From JBDGYW01 sp964518955 (GTDB taxonomy: Bacteria; Gemmatimonadota; Gemmatimonadetes; Gemmatimonadales; GWC2-71-9): a DNA stretch of 64,000 nucleotides. Numbering within the stretch: position 1 is the stretch's first letter; each line of letters begins with the position of its first letter. The DNA lies in NCBI GenBank assembly GCA_964518955.1, contig CAZFHS010000001.1, positions 259,725-323,724 of the forward strand. The letters run 5' to 3'. Positions 27,220-35,530 of the stretch are shown here, one piece after another. The translations under genes were made by a program, and so were the position numbers. The notes beneath the pieces were generated by a model that worked only from the letters and a program-made list of their open reading frames with translations, had not been told where the DNA came from and did no database searches.

Positions 27220-28335
27220 TCACGGCATTTCGGCAGCAACGAAGTTCTGAAGTATCCGTTGCGGTACGTTACCCCAACCTGCGCCCGACATGTTGGACGT
27301 GATCGCAAATGCAATCCCCGCCTCTGGCACCACAGCCAGCCAGCAGTTTCCGCCAACCGATCCGCCACCATGCCCTACGAACCTCACGCCGTTGAGGTCG
27401 CCAGTGGTCCAACCAATACCGTAGTTGGTATTCTCACCCGCGGTGGTTTGCTGCGACGTCCAGAACATTTCCACGGTTTCCCTCGCCATGATATCTCCCA
27501 GGAGCATGGCGTTGGCGAACTTCACCATGTCAGTAGGCGTCGAGAGATAACCGCCCCCGGCCCACTTGTAGCTGTTGTCGACGTAAGGTGAATTGATGAG
27601 AACGCCCTCGTCATTGCGGTCGTAGTAGCCCGTGCGTTCCATAATGATGCTGTCGGTGTGATCGGCAACTGTGTTCCGCATACCGAGGGGTACTAGCACG
27701 TTGTCTGTCATGTACTTCAAGAACTCTTCGCCCGATGCACCCTCTACAACGGCGCTTATCAAGTTCCAACCGTAGCTAGAGTAGGAGTACGCCTCTCCGG
27801 GAGGAGTCTGGAGAGTGTCGTCCTTGAAGATGTCGAGCCCGGAAGTGACCGTCGGGTATCGCACGGGGCTCAGGAATTCGTCTCCCAAGTAATGCCGGAT
27901 ACCTGCCAGGTGTCCGGCCAGGGCCCGCGTTGTGACTACCCCTTTAGCCTTTTCGGGAAACGAGGGTACGTACTGCTGTATCGCAGCGTCTAGATCTAGG
28001 CGGCCCTGATCGTACAGCAGGCCGATCGCGATGGCACTCAGCGGTTTCGACACACTGCCGATTCTGAATCGGGAGGTAGGGCTCACCGGCGTACGCGTCT
28101 CGATGTTGGACCATCCGAACCCTTCAGACCATACGACCGAGCCATCTACCGAAACGGCTATCGATACTCCGGCGATGTTCCGCGCACTCATGACCGAGTC
28201 CAACATCGCTCGACTTTCTTGGACGATTGATTCGTACTCACCGTTAGATGGGGCTTCGGCAAGCCGCACCGTTTGCGCGAGAAGTACCGCTGGAACGATC
28301 AGAAAAAGAGCGAGTGTTGTGACGACACGTTTCAT
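27220..28335 (-). CDS. beta-lactamase family (class C-like) serine hydrolase, exported
   Basis: A 371-residue exported penicillin-binding-protein fold hydrolase. The signal peptide ends near VLLAQ. The nucleophile SxxK is in RIGSVSKPLS (about 89), the second motif in YSSYGWNLI, and the KTG-equivalent is GHGGGSVGG near the C-terminus. Family members act as D-aminopeptidases, esterases or D,D-peptidases more often than as true lactamases. The absence of a KTG triad and the genomic setting favour a peptidase or esterase here. Confidence 0.88.
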   Translation of the reverse strand: MKRVVTTLALFLIVPAVLLAQTVRLAEAPSNGEYESIVQESRAMLDSVMSARNIAGVSIAVSVDGSVVWSEGFGWSNIETRTPVSPTSRFRIGSVSKPLSAIAIGLLYDQGRLDLDAAIQQYVPSFPEKAKGVVTTRALAGHLAGIRHYLGDEFLSPVRYPTVTSGLDIFKDDTLQTPPGEAYSYSSYGWNLISAVVEGASGEEFLKYMTDNVLVPLGMRNTVADHTDSIIMERTGYYDRNDEGVLINSPYVDNSYKWAGGGYLSTPTDMVKFANAMLLGDIMARETVEMFWTSQQTTAGENTNYGIGWTTGDLNGVRFVGHGGGSVGGNCWLAVVPEAGIAFAITSNMSGAGWGNVPQRILQNFVAAEMP

Positions 28336-28568
28336 AATTAGTCCCCCGTTGCATCGAGGTTGGATTGCAGGGTTAGAGTGTGTGCTATCGACTAGTACGG
28401 GCTCGAACCAAACCTGTTTCTACACGTAATGTACGGTACAACAACGCTCTCCGTAGCCGCACCATGCGGACGACTGCTATTCGACCTTTCCAAGCCGGTT
28501 CCTTCGCCGCATATTGGCCGTCGCCCGAACTACACCTTTGCTTACGTCGAATTCGACGGGAGATCTTC

Positions 28569-29816
28569 ATGCGATCCGCGTTCATGACTCTGGCAATCCT
28601 GGCCCTCGTAGTCACCTCTCCGCTGGCGGCACAGCGCCTCCCCACTGCTCCACCTGAGGAGTTGGGACTTTCTCCCGAGGCCCTATCTCGCATAGACCGG
28701 ATCTACTCTGAACACGTCGACGAAGGCCGCCTCGCTGGCGCCCTTGGCATGATCATCCGGCACGGCAAGGTCGGTTACCTGGACACTTGGGGAATGCGTG
28801 ACATGGAGGCCGGTGACCCGCTCGAGTCGGACGACATCTTCCGCATCTACTCGATGACAAAACCGATCACGAGCGTGGCCGTGATGATGCTCTTCGAAGA
28901 GGGGCGTTTCTTCATCAATGACCCTGTCAGTCGATATTTGCCCGAGTTCGAGAATACGGAAGTCGCCCTGCTAGATGAGGCTACGTCGCTAGAAAACATC
29001 CCGACAGAACGTCCAGATCGTGCTGTCACGATCCAAGACCTGCTGCGCCACACGTCGGGACTCACATACGGTTCTTTCTCGAACACACGCGTGGATTCTC
29101 TTTACAGGCGGTCCCGTCTTTACTCGAAGGCAAATCTGGCAGATATGGTCACCGCACTCGCGGAAATCCCGCTCATGCAGCAGCCGGGCACAAAGTGGCA
29201 CTACAGCCTCTCTACCGACGTGCTGGGACGCTTGGTTGAGGTCGTGTCGGGTATGCCGTTCGACGAGTTCGTCGAGAGGCGTATCTTCGAGCCGCTCGGC
29301 ATGGAAGACACAGGCTTCTTCGTCCCGCAAGAAAAGCTGCACCGCCTCGCCCGGACATACCGGCACGTCGGCGAAGACCACAGGTTGACGCTCGGGGACA
29401 CTCTCGGCTACAAGTCTTCTCCCCCCATACTCTCCGGGGGCGGTGGACTGGTTTCCACGGCGTACGACTACGCCCGCTTCACGCAGATGCTGCTCAACGG
29501 CGGCGAGTTGGACGGAGTCCGCCTGTTGAGCCCGAAAGCCGTAAAACTCATGAGCACCGACCACCTCGGTGACGTAACCACCCCTTGGCCAGGCATCGGT
29601 TTCGGACTCGGTTTCGCGGTGAAAGAAGTTGCTGCGCTCGATGGGACGCTCAGCTCAGTAGGTGAGTACAACTGGGGTGGGCTGCACGGCACGTCATTCT
29701 GGATCGATCCAACCGAAGACCTCATCGGCATCTTCATGGTACAGATCTATCCGAACCGAGAGGTGAACTTCCGAGAGCAGTTCAAGAACCTGGTGTATCA
29801 GGCGTTGAGGAACTGA
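28569..29816 (+). CDS. beta-lactamase family serine hydrolase (esterase/D-peptidase-like), exported
   Basis: A 415-residue exported serine hydrolase of the same superfamily as its divergent neighbour but only distantly similar. The signal peptide ends LAAQ. SxxK is in IYSMTKPITS (about 95), the Tyr motif in WHYSLSTDVLG, and the third motif is WGGLHGTSFW, the pattern of EstB-type esterases and 6-aminohexanoate-dimer-like hydrolases. GGGAG precedes the ATG at 28569; the frame upstream of it is not coding-like. Confidence 0.88.
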   Translation: MRSAFMTLAILALVVTSPLAAQRLPTAPPEELGLSPEALSRIDRIYSEHVDEGRLAGALGMIIRHGKVGYLDTWGMRDMEAGDPLESDDIFRIYSMTKPITSVAVMMLFEEGRFFINDPVSRYLPEFENTEVALLDEATSLENIPTERPDRAVTIQDLLRHTSGLTYGSFSNTRVDSLYRRSRLYSKANLADMVTALAEIPLMQQPGTKWHYSLSTDVLGRLVEVVSGMPFDEFVERRIFEPLGMEDTGFFVPQEKLHRLARTYRHVGEDHRLTLGDTLGYKSSPPILSGGGGLVSTAYDYARFTQMLLNGGELDGVRLLSPKAVKLMSTDHLGDVTTPWPGIGFGLGFAVKEVAALDGTLSSVGEYNWGGLHGTSFWIDPTEDLIGIFMVQIYPNREVNFREQFKNLVYQALRN

Positions 29817-29834
29817 GGGTTTGTTGCGGTTTCG

Positions 29835-31004
29835 TCACGGCGGTAGGAGTTCTAGGTCCTCAGGGTCGGCTAGCCCTTCGAGAAAACTGATGACTTTACC
29901 AGTGGCATTGTGCACACCGTAGATGGCGCCGGGGCTGAATACCGTCACGAACGAAAAACCACCTGCGACGACAATGCTCGTGACGTCGTGCAGGTCCTCC
30001 GGAAGCTCCGCGATCATCTCGAGTGGACCTGACTCCCCGAAGTAGTAAATGCTCTGTGCATGGCAAATGTAGTAGTATCCGTCGCTGTAGTCGATTGCGG
30101 GCAACCAGAACAGTTGATCCGACAGTTCTGGGAACACTGCGATCTCAAACGTGCTTAGGTCAACGCTCAAAAGACTCCAGGGCGAACGATGTGATACGAC
30201 CAATGAGTCCCCTACTACGACGCCATCGTTGCTCTGATGATACGGGTCGGAGCCTATTTGCATACTGACAACTGCGAGGAGACCGCCGGCACCGTCGATG
30301 AAGTAGATGCTGTCTTGAACATTGCTCATTAGGGCGAAGCGGCCGCCGGGCAGAGCTGAGAATTCCGAGTACCTCGGCACGGCATCTGGGATCGCAATCC
30401 GGCGGAGAAGCACACCGTCGAGATCGTACTCCTCTATTCCTGTTGTCGCCGTGAACACGCGATCGCCTTCGATTTCGACGCCGATCCCGCTCCCGATGAA
30501 CGACTCGGCGTTTGCGTTCTCGTCAACGGCGAGGATCCCGTGGGCAGTCTGCACGAGAAACCGCAGTTCCTCTTCAAAGTGAGGGCTGGCGACAACGATA
30601 TTGGATATCCTCGACCAGTTCCCGGCCTCGTCCACCACACGAAGGGCGAAAAAGTATTGCTTCCACCAGCCGAGGCCAGACACCGTCATCTCCTGAGTGG
30701 TTCCGGCAGCAGCCGGGGTGGGCATGTCCGTTACCAGCCACGCGTCACGCCAATTGGCCACACCGATCGGCGACAGGGAGTATCTAAGGTCGTATTCCGA
30801 ACCGGTGCCTACCAGACTGTCGTCGCCTGAGGCGGTCCAGGTCAGAGTGATCGATGTCCCGAGCGAGTCTGTGACGTGCAGGTCAGAAATCGCGGTCGGC
30901 GCAATGGTGTCATCTGGCGAGGTGCTGCCATCGCCGCACGCTGTGAGCGAGGCAACGATCAGTGCTGCGATCCAGTTCTTCGTGCGGCCTGGGTAACCTG
31001 GCAT
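29835..31004 (-). CDS. lipoprotein with fibronectin type III domain and propeller-like repeats
   Basis: A 389-residue lipoprotein. The lipobox is in VASLTACGDG. Residues about 35-140 form an Fn3 domain (APTAISDLHVTDS, ITLTWTASGDD, YDLRYS, YFFALRVVDEAGNWS). The remainder has repeated GGRFALMSN, FIDGAGGLLAVV and YYICHAQSIYYF segments that suggest a WD/NHL-like beta-propeller. It is likely surface-bound. No enzyme motif is seen. Confidence 0.7.
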   Translation of the reverse strand: MPGYPGRTKNWIAALIVASLTACGDGSTSPDDTIAPTAISDLHVTDSLGTSITLTWTASGDDSLVGTGSEYDLRYSLSPIGVANWRDAWLVTDMPTPAAAGTTQEMTVSGLGWWKQYFFALRVVDEAGNWSRISNIVVASPHFEEELRFLVQTAHGILAVDENANAESFIGSGIGVEIEGDRVFTATTGIEEYDLDGVLLRRIAIPDAVPRYSEFSALPGGRFALMSNVQDSIYFIDGAGGLLAVVSMQIGSDPYHQSNDGVVVGDSLVVSHRSPWSLLSVDLSTFEIAVFPELSDQLFWLPAIDYSDGYYYICHAQSIYYFGESGPLEMIAELPEDLHDVTSIVVAGGFSFVTVFSPGAIYGVHNATGKVISFLEGLADPEDLELLPP

Positions 31005-31167
31005 CGGACGCCTCCAGTTCCGTCTCAAATAGCATCATATGCCTCGGCGGTCAACTTTCGATCAACCATCGCGTGGCGGCAATCAATTCGGTGCTTGTGG
31101 TGGGAGTTGAAGTGGGAATGGGGAATTGGCGTGAAGGTGCCTGCGGGAGGCGTCCTCACCTATCCAG

Positions 31168-33660
31168 TCAGTCGTCGCGCAGCAAAGTCGTAGGATCGAC
31201 CCTCACTGCCCTACGAAGCGGCAGGTACGCAGCAACCATCGCTGCCGCGAGCAGTACCAGAACTCCCACAGCGAATGTCGCCGGATCGGTCGAACCCACT
31301 CCGAAGAGCAGACCACGCACCAACCGCGTGACGCCGAAGGCGCAAACCAACCCGATGCCAAGGCCGAGTAGTACCGCACCCATTGAGTGAGTGATTACCA
31401 GCCTTGCGATCTCTCGGCGATGCGCTCCCACTGCCATACGTATACCGATCTCACCCTGTCGTTGGGTCACGGCCAGATTCGTAACGCTGTAGATACCTGC
31501 GGCGGCGAGCACCAGACCGATGAGCGCCACGACAGTGAACAACTCCGCATTCATTCGTTCGTTCGATAGGAAACCACTCACCAGCCGATCGTACGGCTCG
31601 GTGTTCACCAACGTCAGCTCCGCGTGGAAGTCTCGCAGCTCGCGCTCCAGGCGCGGGGCCGCCACCGCGGGATCGATCGTCGTGTTTACCACCACCATGT
31701 TGTGCGGGGTCCAGTCGTGCTGCAGGTAGGCGAAATAGATCAGCGGCTCGGGTTCGGTTAGAACGTTCCTGGTTCTTGAGTCGCGCACCACGCCCACGAT
31801 CTCCAGGCTCCGCTCCTCGGCGCCGAAGTTGCGGACGGCCGGCGCCGGGCCTGAGCCCGACCACCATAGCATGCGACCTACGGGGTCCCCCTCGGGGAAA
31901 AACCTCGCCGCAAACGCCTCGGTGACCAGCACCACCCTGGCACTGTCATTGGTATCCCACTGCGGCAATGCGCGACCACGGACGAGATCCAACCCGACTG
32001 TCTCGGAAAAACCGGGAGCGGTGAGCGTGTACGGTACCATCGAGGGCTCGTCCTGGGTGTCGACCAAGAAAGGCGCAGCGTAGTGATATCCGGAGAGAGG
32101 CGCAACGTTTGCTACGCTCACATCGTGCACCCACGGTTGGGATTCCAGGTGGAACGAAAGGTCCCTGTAGAATTGTTTGATGCCTGGCTGGTCCAGGCCC
32201 ATCGCGCTGACAGTAATGACGCTCACGAGCAAACGGTCATCGTCGAACCCTGTGTCGATGCGAAGGACGTTGTCCAAAGTACGCAGCACCAGCCCGGCTC
32301 CAATCAACAGCACGACAGAGAGCGCCACCTGAAACGACACTAAGAGGTTGCGCGCACCGAACCGATGCAAGAGGCGCTTCGGTTTGGATACATTGGCATC
32401 GCCCTTCAGGGCCTCGACCAGATCAGAGCGGGACACTCTGAGCGCCGGCAGAACCCCTGCCAATACACCTGCGACGATCGCGATTCCCATCGTGACGACT
32501 GCCACACCAAGATCGAGGCTTATCTCTCGCGGCACGCCAACTCGCCATACCGACGATTGTGCAAAGTACGATCCGATTCTAATGCCGGCCGGGATCGGGA
32601 GTAGGAGCGCAAGAAGACCGGCCGCACCCGACAGAAGGAAGTTTTCGGCCAACAACTCCCCGATCACCCGCCTAGGCGAAGCGCCGAGTGCCCCCTTCAC
32701 CGCCATCTCGCGCCGTCTGCCGGCGGCCATCGAGAGCATCAAGTTGGAAACGTTTCCACAGGCCAGAAGCAGCAGTACAACAGCGCCGGCCAGCATCAAA
32801 CGAGCTGCCGGTAGCTGGTCCGCACTGGCAGCTGGTTGGACCCATGCCGGGGGAACGATCGTGTTTTGCCTCACACTCTCCGAGCGCGGGTAAATGTCAT
32901 CCATGCCGGCTGCAACCGTCCCCAACTCAGCCTCGGCCTGCTCCACGGAAGACCCCGGCGCGAGCCGACCATACATCAATACGTAGGCCAGGTCGCGATT
33001 CCGGAGACTCGCACCCACGTCCCGGTAGGAGACTTTGATCTGTTCCAGCGGCAGCCAGATGTCGGGCCTGATCGAAGCGACGGAACCGATGAAATCCTCC
33101 GCGGCAACACCGATTACGGTGATCGGCCTGCCGTTCAGAAACACCGTTTGCCCGACCACGTCGGGATCGGCAGCGAAACTGCTGCGCCAGAAGCTGTATG
33201 ACAACAGCACAACGGGTGGCGCTTCGGGGCGATCATCGTCCCGCGAGAGAACTCGCCCGATGGTCACACCGACACCGAGCAGCGAGAAGTAATTACCCGA
33301 GACCGCTTGCCCGAACACTTGTTGGTTGGAGAGGCCGTGCCGCAGCCCACCGGCGAAAGACCTCTGCGCGGCAGCTAATCCCTCGAACGCGCCCGTGGCC
33401 GAGGCGGCGTAGTCGAGGAAGTCGAGGTACGAGATGGCGGTGTATGGGTTGTCTCGCTCGACCCCGTAGATCTGAACGAGCCCATCTGCGTCGACACCGG
33501 GAAATGGGCGGTAGAAACTATTGATATAGGTGAAAACAGTGCTGCTGGCCGCGAGCCCCAACGTGAGGATGCCGACTGCCACCGCGCTATAGAACGGTCG
33601 CTGGGTAAGCGATCGGATGGCCGCCCTAAAGTTGTGGTTCACAGTTGCGAGCATAGTCAT
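31168..33660 (-). CDS. ADOP-type ABC permease (MacB/FtsX fold)
   Basis: An 830-residue protein with two FtsX/MacB permease units in one chain. Each has a first membrane helix, a periplasmic MacB-PCD domain (for example GVDADGLVQIYGV, GNYFSLLGVGVTIGRVL, LVTEAFAARFFPEGDPVG) and three C-terminal helices. The motif MAAGRRREMAVKGALGASPRRV and its counterpart RQGEIGIRMAVGAHRREI are the paired cytoplasmic loops. Such orphan permeases are numerous in Acidobacteriota and Gemmatimonadota and lack an adjacent ATPase, as here. The start is the ATG at 33660 or 33654. Confidence 0.88.
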   Translation of the reverse strand: MTMLATVNHNFRAAIRSLTQRPFYSAVAVGILTLGLAASSTVFTYINSFYRPFPGVDADGLVQIYGVERDNPYTAISYLDFLDYAASATGAFEGLAAAQRSFAGGLRHGLSNQQVFGQAVSGNYFSLLGVGVTIGRVLSRDDDRPEAPPVVLLSYSFWRSSFAADPDVVGQTVFLNGRPITVIGVAAEDFIGSVASIRPDIWLPLEQIKVSYRDVGASLRNRDLAYVLMYGRLAPGSSVEQAEAELGTVAAGMDDIYPRSESVRQNTIVPPAWVQPAASADQLPAARLMLAGAVVLLLLACGNVSNLMLSMAAGRRREMAVKGALGASPRRVIGELLAENFLLSGAAGLLALLLPIPAGIRIGSYFAQSSVWRVGVPREISLDLGVAVVTMGIAIVAGVLAGVLPALRVSRSDLVEALKGDANVSKPKRLLHRFGARNLLVSFQVALSVVLLIGAGLVLRTLDNVLRIDTGFDDDRLLVSVITVSAMGLDQPGIKQFYRDLSFHLESQPWVHDVSVANVAPLSGYHYAAPFLVDTQDEPSMVPYTLTAPGFSETVGLDLVRGRALPQWDTNDSARVVLVTEAFAARFFPEGDPVGRMLWWSGSGPAPAVRNFGAEERSLEIVGVVRDSRTRNVLTEPEPLIYFAYLQHDWTPHNMVVVNTTIDPAVAAPRLERELRDFHAELTLVNTEPYDRLVSGFLSNERMNAELFTVVALIGLVLAAAGIYSVTNLAVTQRQGEIGIRMAVGAHRREIARLVITHSMGAVLLGLGIGLVCAFGVTRLVRGLLFGVGSTDPATFAVGVLVLLAAAMVAAYLPLRRAVRVDPTTLLRDD

Positions 33661-33810
33661 CACCCAGGGTCGTGACAGCGTCACGGGACAAACTGCTACG
33701 TCGCGCGTTTTTTCGGTTATGTCAATTCTACTGCACGAGCGACCTTCTCGGCGAGGAAGTCGTTCGGCCGGTTGGGGCAAGTCGGTCGAGCGTTGACTGT
33801 CGTACCCATT

Positions 33811-34422
33811 ATGAGTACATCACCCAATGAATCGGTTCTGGCATCTGCATTGTTCGGCAAGGTACGGCTGGCAATTCTGGCCCTCCTTTTTGGTCATCCA
33901 GATCGTGCCTTCTTCGTACGCGAGATTGTCAGAGTCGTGGAAGGCGGCCAGGGAGCCGTGCAACGAGAACTGGCTCGACTCGCTGGAGTCGGATTGCTAT
34001 CGCGGCGCCAGGAGGGGCGGCAAGTCTATTATCAGGCCAACAGAGACACCCCATTGTTTACGGAACTCCAGTCTATTATGGCAAAGACCGTTGGCGTGGC
34101 CGATGTGCTCCGCACCGCTCTCGCACCGGCGCGGGATCGCATCGCGGTTGCTTTCCTATACGGATCTGTGGCTCAAGGAGACCCCGAATCGATGAGCGAT
34201 GTGGATATCATAGTCGTGGGAGATGTCACGTTCGGCGAAATCACCGAACTGCTTTCGCCCATCCAAGATCGGATCGGGCGGGAGGTCAATCCTTCAGTTT
34301 TCCCAACCGAAGATTTCTATAGTCGAGTTGCAAAGAGGGGTGATTTTCTCGCCAGAGCATGGTCAGCTCAGAAGATTTTCGTGCTAGGAGATGACGGTGA
34401 GTCTGGACAGCTGGCTCGCTAA
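33811..34422 (+). CDS. HTH-nucleotidyltransferase fusion (MNT-type antitoxin of HEPN/MNT pair)
   Basis: A 203-residue protein. Residues about 10-80 form an ArsR/MarR-like winged helix (FGKVRLAILALLFG, VQRELARLAGVGLLSRR, wing with GRQVYYQAN). Residues about 110-190 form a minimal nucleotidyltransferase with the GSx10DxD motif, YGSVAQGDPESMSDVDIIVV (about 117). In HEPN-MNT systems the MNT protein neutralises the HEPN RNase, in the studied case by AMP transfer to a Tyr. The fused HTH would allow autoregulation. The reading frame overlaps the HEPN gene by 32 bases. Confidence 0.85.
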   Translation: MSTSPNESVLASALFGKVRLAILALLFGHPDRAFFVREIVRVVEGGQGAVQRELARLAGVGLLSRRQEGRQVYYQANRDTPLFTELQSIMAKTVGVADVLRTALAPARDRIAVAFLYGSVAQGDPESMSDVDIIVVGDVTFGEITELLSPIQDRIGREVNPSVFPTEDFYSRVAKRGDFLARAWSAQKIFVLGDDGESGQLAR

Positions 34423-34705
34423 CGGCTGGGTCGTAGAGCATGAGGCCACGCGTGAGGAGATCGTCAGCCTACTCGAAATCGCCGATCGGGACATCGAACA
34501 ATGTGCAGCGGCAGAGCTCGGCCCGGATTGGCGTCACAACATCGCCTACAATGCAGCGCTCCAACTAGCGACCGCTGCGTTGTCAGCTAGTGGTTATCGG
34601 GCCAAACGAGAGGCTCAGCACTTTCGGATACTGCATTCACTCGAATACACGGTAGGCGTGACTCACAAGATGATCCGGCGCCTGGACCAAGCGAGAAATG
34701 GATGA
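34391..34705 (+). CDS. HEPN domain protein (toxin of HEPN/MNT pair)
   Basis: A 104-residue all-helical protein with HEPN character: LEIADRDIEQCAA, WRHNIAYNAALQLATAALSASGYR and AQHFRILHSLEYTVG. A possible Rx4-6H RNase motif is RAKREAQH. The GTG at 34397, six bases after GGAG, may be the true start rather than the ATG at 34391. It is short for the family: homologues usually continue with an R-K-R-N...DY helix. Just past the stop another frame reads DDSRAP, so the C-terminal helix may have been lost to a frameshift. Confidence 0.7.
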   Translation: MTVSLDSWLANGWVVEHEATREEIVSLLEIADRDIEQCAAAELGPDWRHNIAYNAALQLATAALSASGYRAKREAQHFRILHSLEYTVGVTHKMIRRLDQARNG

Positions 34706-34832
34706 TTCTCGAGCACCGTAGCTTGCGGTGAACCGCCCGGCCGGCACACATTGAGTCGGTTCATCTTCCGACATACTGAAGTTCAACCACCATCCAACCT
34801 CAAATCTGCCTGAGACGAAGTATCACCGTCAA

Positions 34833-34861
34833 TTGACACTGTTATATAACAGTGTTACGAT
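34833..34861 (+). promoter_or_regulatory. promoter with 20-base perfect palindrome upstream of merR-like gene
   Basis: A consensus -35 TTGACA (34833-34838) and a -10 TACGAT (34856-34861) are 17 bases apart. The perfect palindrome ACACTGTTATATAACAGTGT (34836-34855) fills the spacer. The GTG start of the MerR gene is at 34883, so the leader would be about 15 bases with no ribosome site. This is the classic place for a MerR operator, although metal-type MerR promoters have 19-base spacers. Confidence 0.75.
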
Positions 34862-34882
34862 TCATCCATATCAACAGAACCA

Positions 34883-35530
34883 GTGTTTTCGCTGAATGAG
34901 TTGGTCGACGCCGCCAGAGAGGCCATGGCAGACTGGCCGGCGCCGACCAACCGCCAGATCCGGGCTTTGCCGGATGTACGCACGCTCCGCTACTACACAC
35001 ACCTGGGCTTGCTGGACCGCCCGGTGGCGTTCAGGGGGCGGACGGCTCTGTACGGGCGGCGGCACCTGCTGCAGGTGCTGGCCATCAAGCGACTCCAGTT
35101 CGGCGGCAGGTCGCTGGAGCAGATCCAGGAAGATTTGTACGGCGCTGACGCAGAGTTGCTGGAGCAGGTTGTCGGCGGCAACGAGCTACCTGAGTCCGCT
35201 GCCGGTGAGCGGCTCAGCAAGCCAAAGAGTCAGCGAGCAAAGGAGTTCTGGAAGGAGACTGTACGAGCAGCGAGCAGCGAGCAGCGAGCAGAACAGATCG
35301 GCAGCGAGCAGCGTGCAACGAGTTTCGCAGTAGAACCCCAACGGGTGACCCAGCTTTCGGTTGCCCCGGGCGCGACGCTGGTTCTGCCGCTCGAGCACTT
35401 GAGCGAGGAGGCCTTTGCGGAGCTGCCCGCCGCCTTGGCACCGCTCCAGGAGTGGTTGGCGAAACACCTGGGCACAACGTCACATAATCAGACGAACCAG
35501 GAGAGAGGCAATGACCAGCCTAGCAACTAA
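34883..35530 (+). CDS. MerR family transcriptional regulator
   Basis: A 215-residue regulator. The N-terminal MerR domain is PTNRQIRALPDVRTLRYYTH, followed by LGLLDRP and a wing YGRRHLLQVLAIKRLQFGGRSLEQIQ (helices about 20-85). A low-complexity linker rich in Ser/Glu/Gln/Arg (about 128-150) is encoded by heptamer repeats. The C-terminal domain (PGATLVLPLEHLSEEAFAEL) is not a known ligand-binding type. It starts with GTG and has its own palindromic promoter. The end overlaps the VIT-vWA gene by 20 bases, so it is probably the dedicated regulator of that gene. Confidence 0.85.
   Translation: MFSLNELVDAAREAMADWPAPTNRQIRALPDVRTLRYYTHLGLLDRPVAFRGRTALYGRRHLLQVLAIKRLQFGGRSLEQIQEDLYGADAELLEQVVGGNELPESAAGERLSKPKSQRAKEFWKETVRAASSEQRAEQIGSEQRATSFAVEPQRVTQLSVAPGATLVLPLEHLSEEAFAELPAALAPLQEWLAKHLGTTSHNQTNQERGNDQPSN
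35264..35311 (+). repeat. heptanucleotide tandem repeat inside merR-like gene
   Basis: Four exact copies of CGAGCAG (35264-35291) and a fifth at 35305-35311. Seven is not a multiple of three, so gain or loss of a unit would shift the frame in the interdomain linker. Confidence 0.85.

Noticed and set aside
31168..33660. MacB efflux component with its own ATPase domain
   Set aside because: No Walker motifs are present; it is an orphan permease of the duplicated type.
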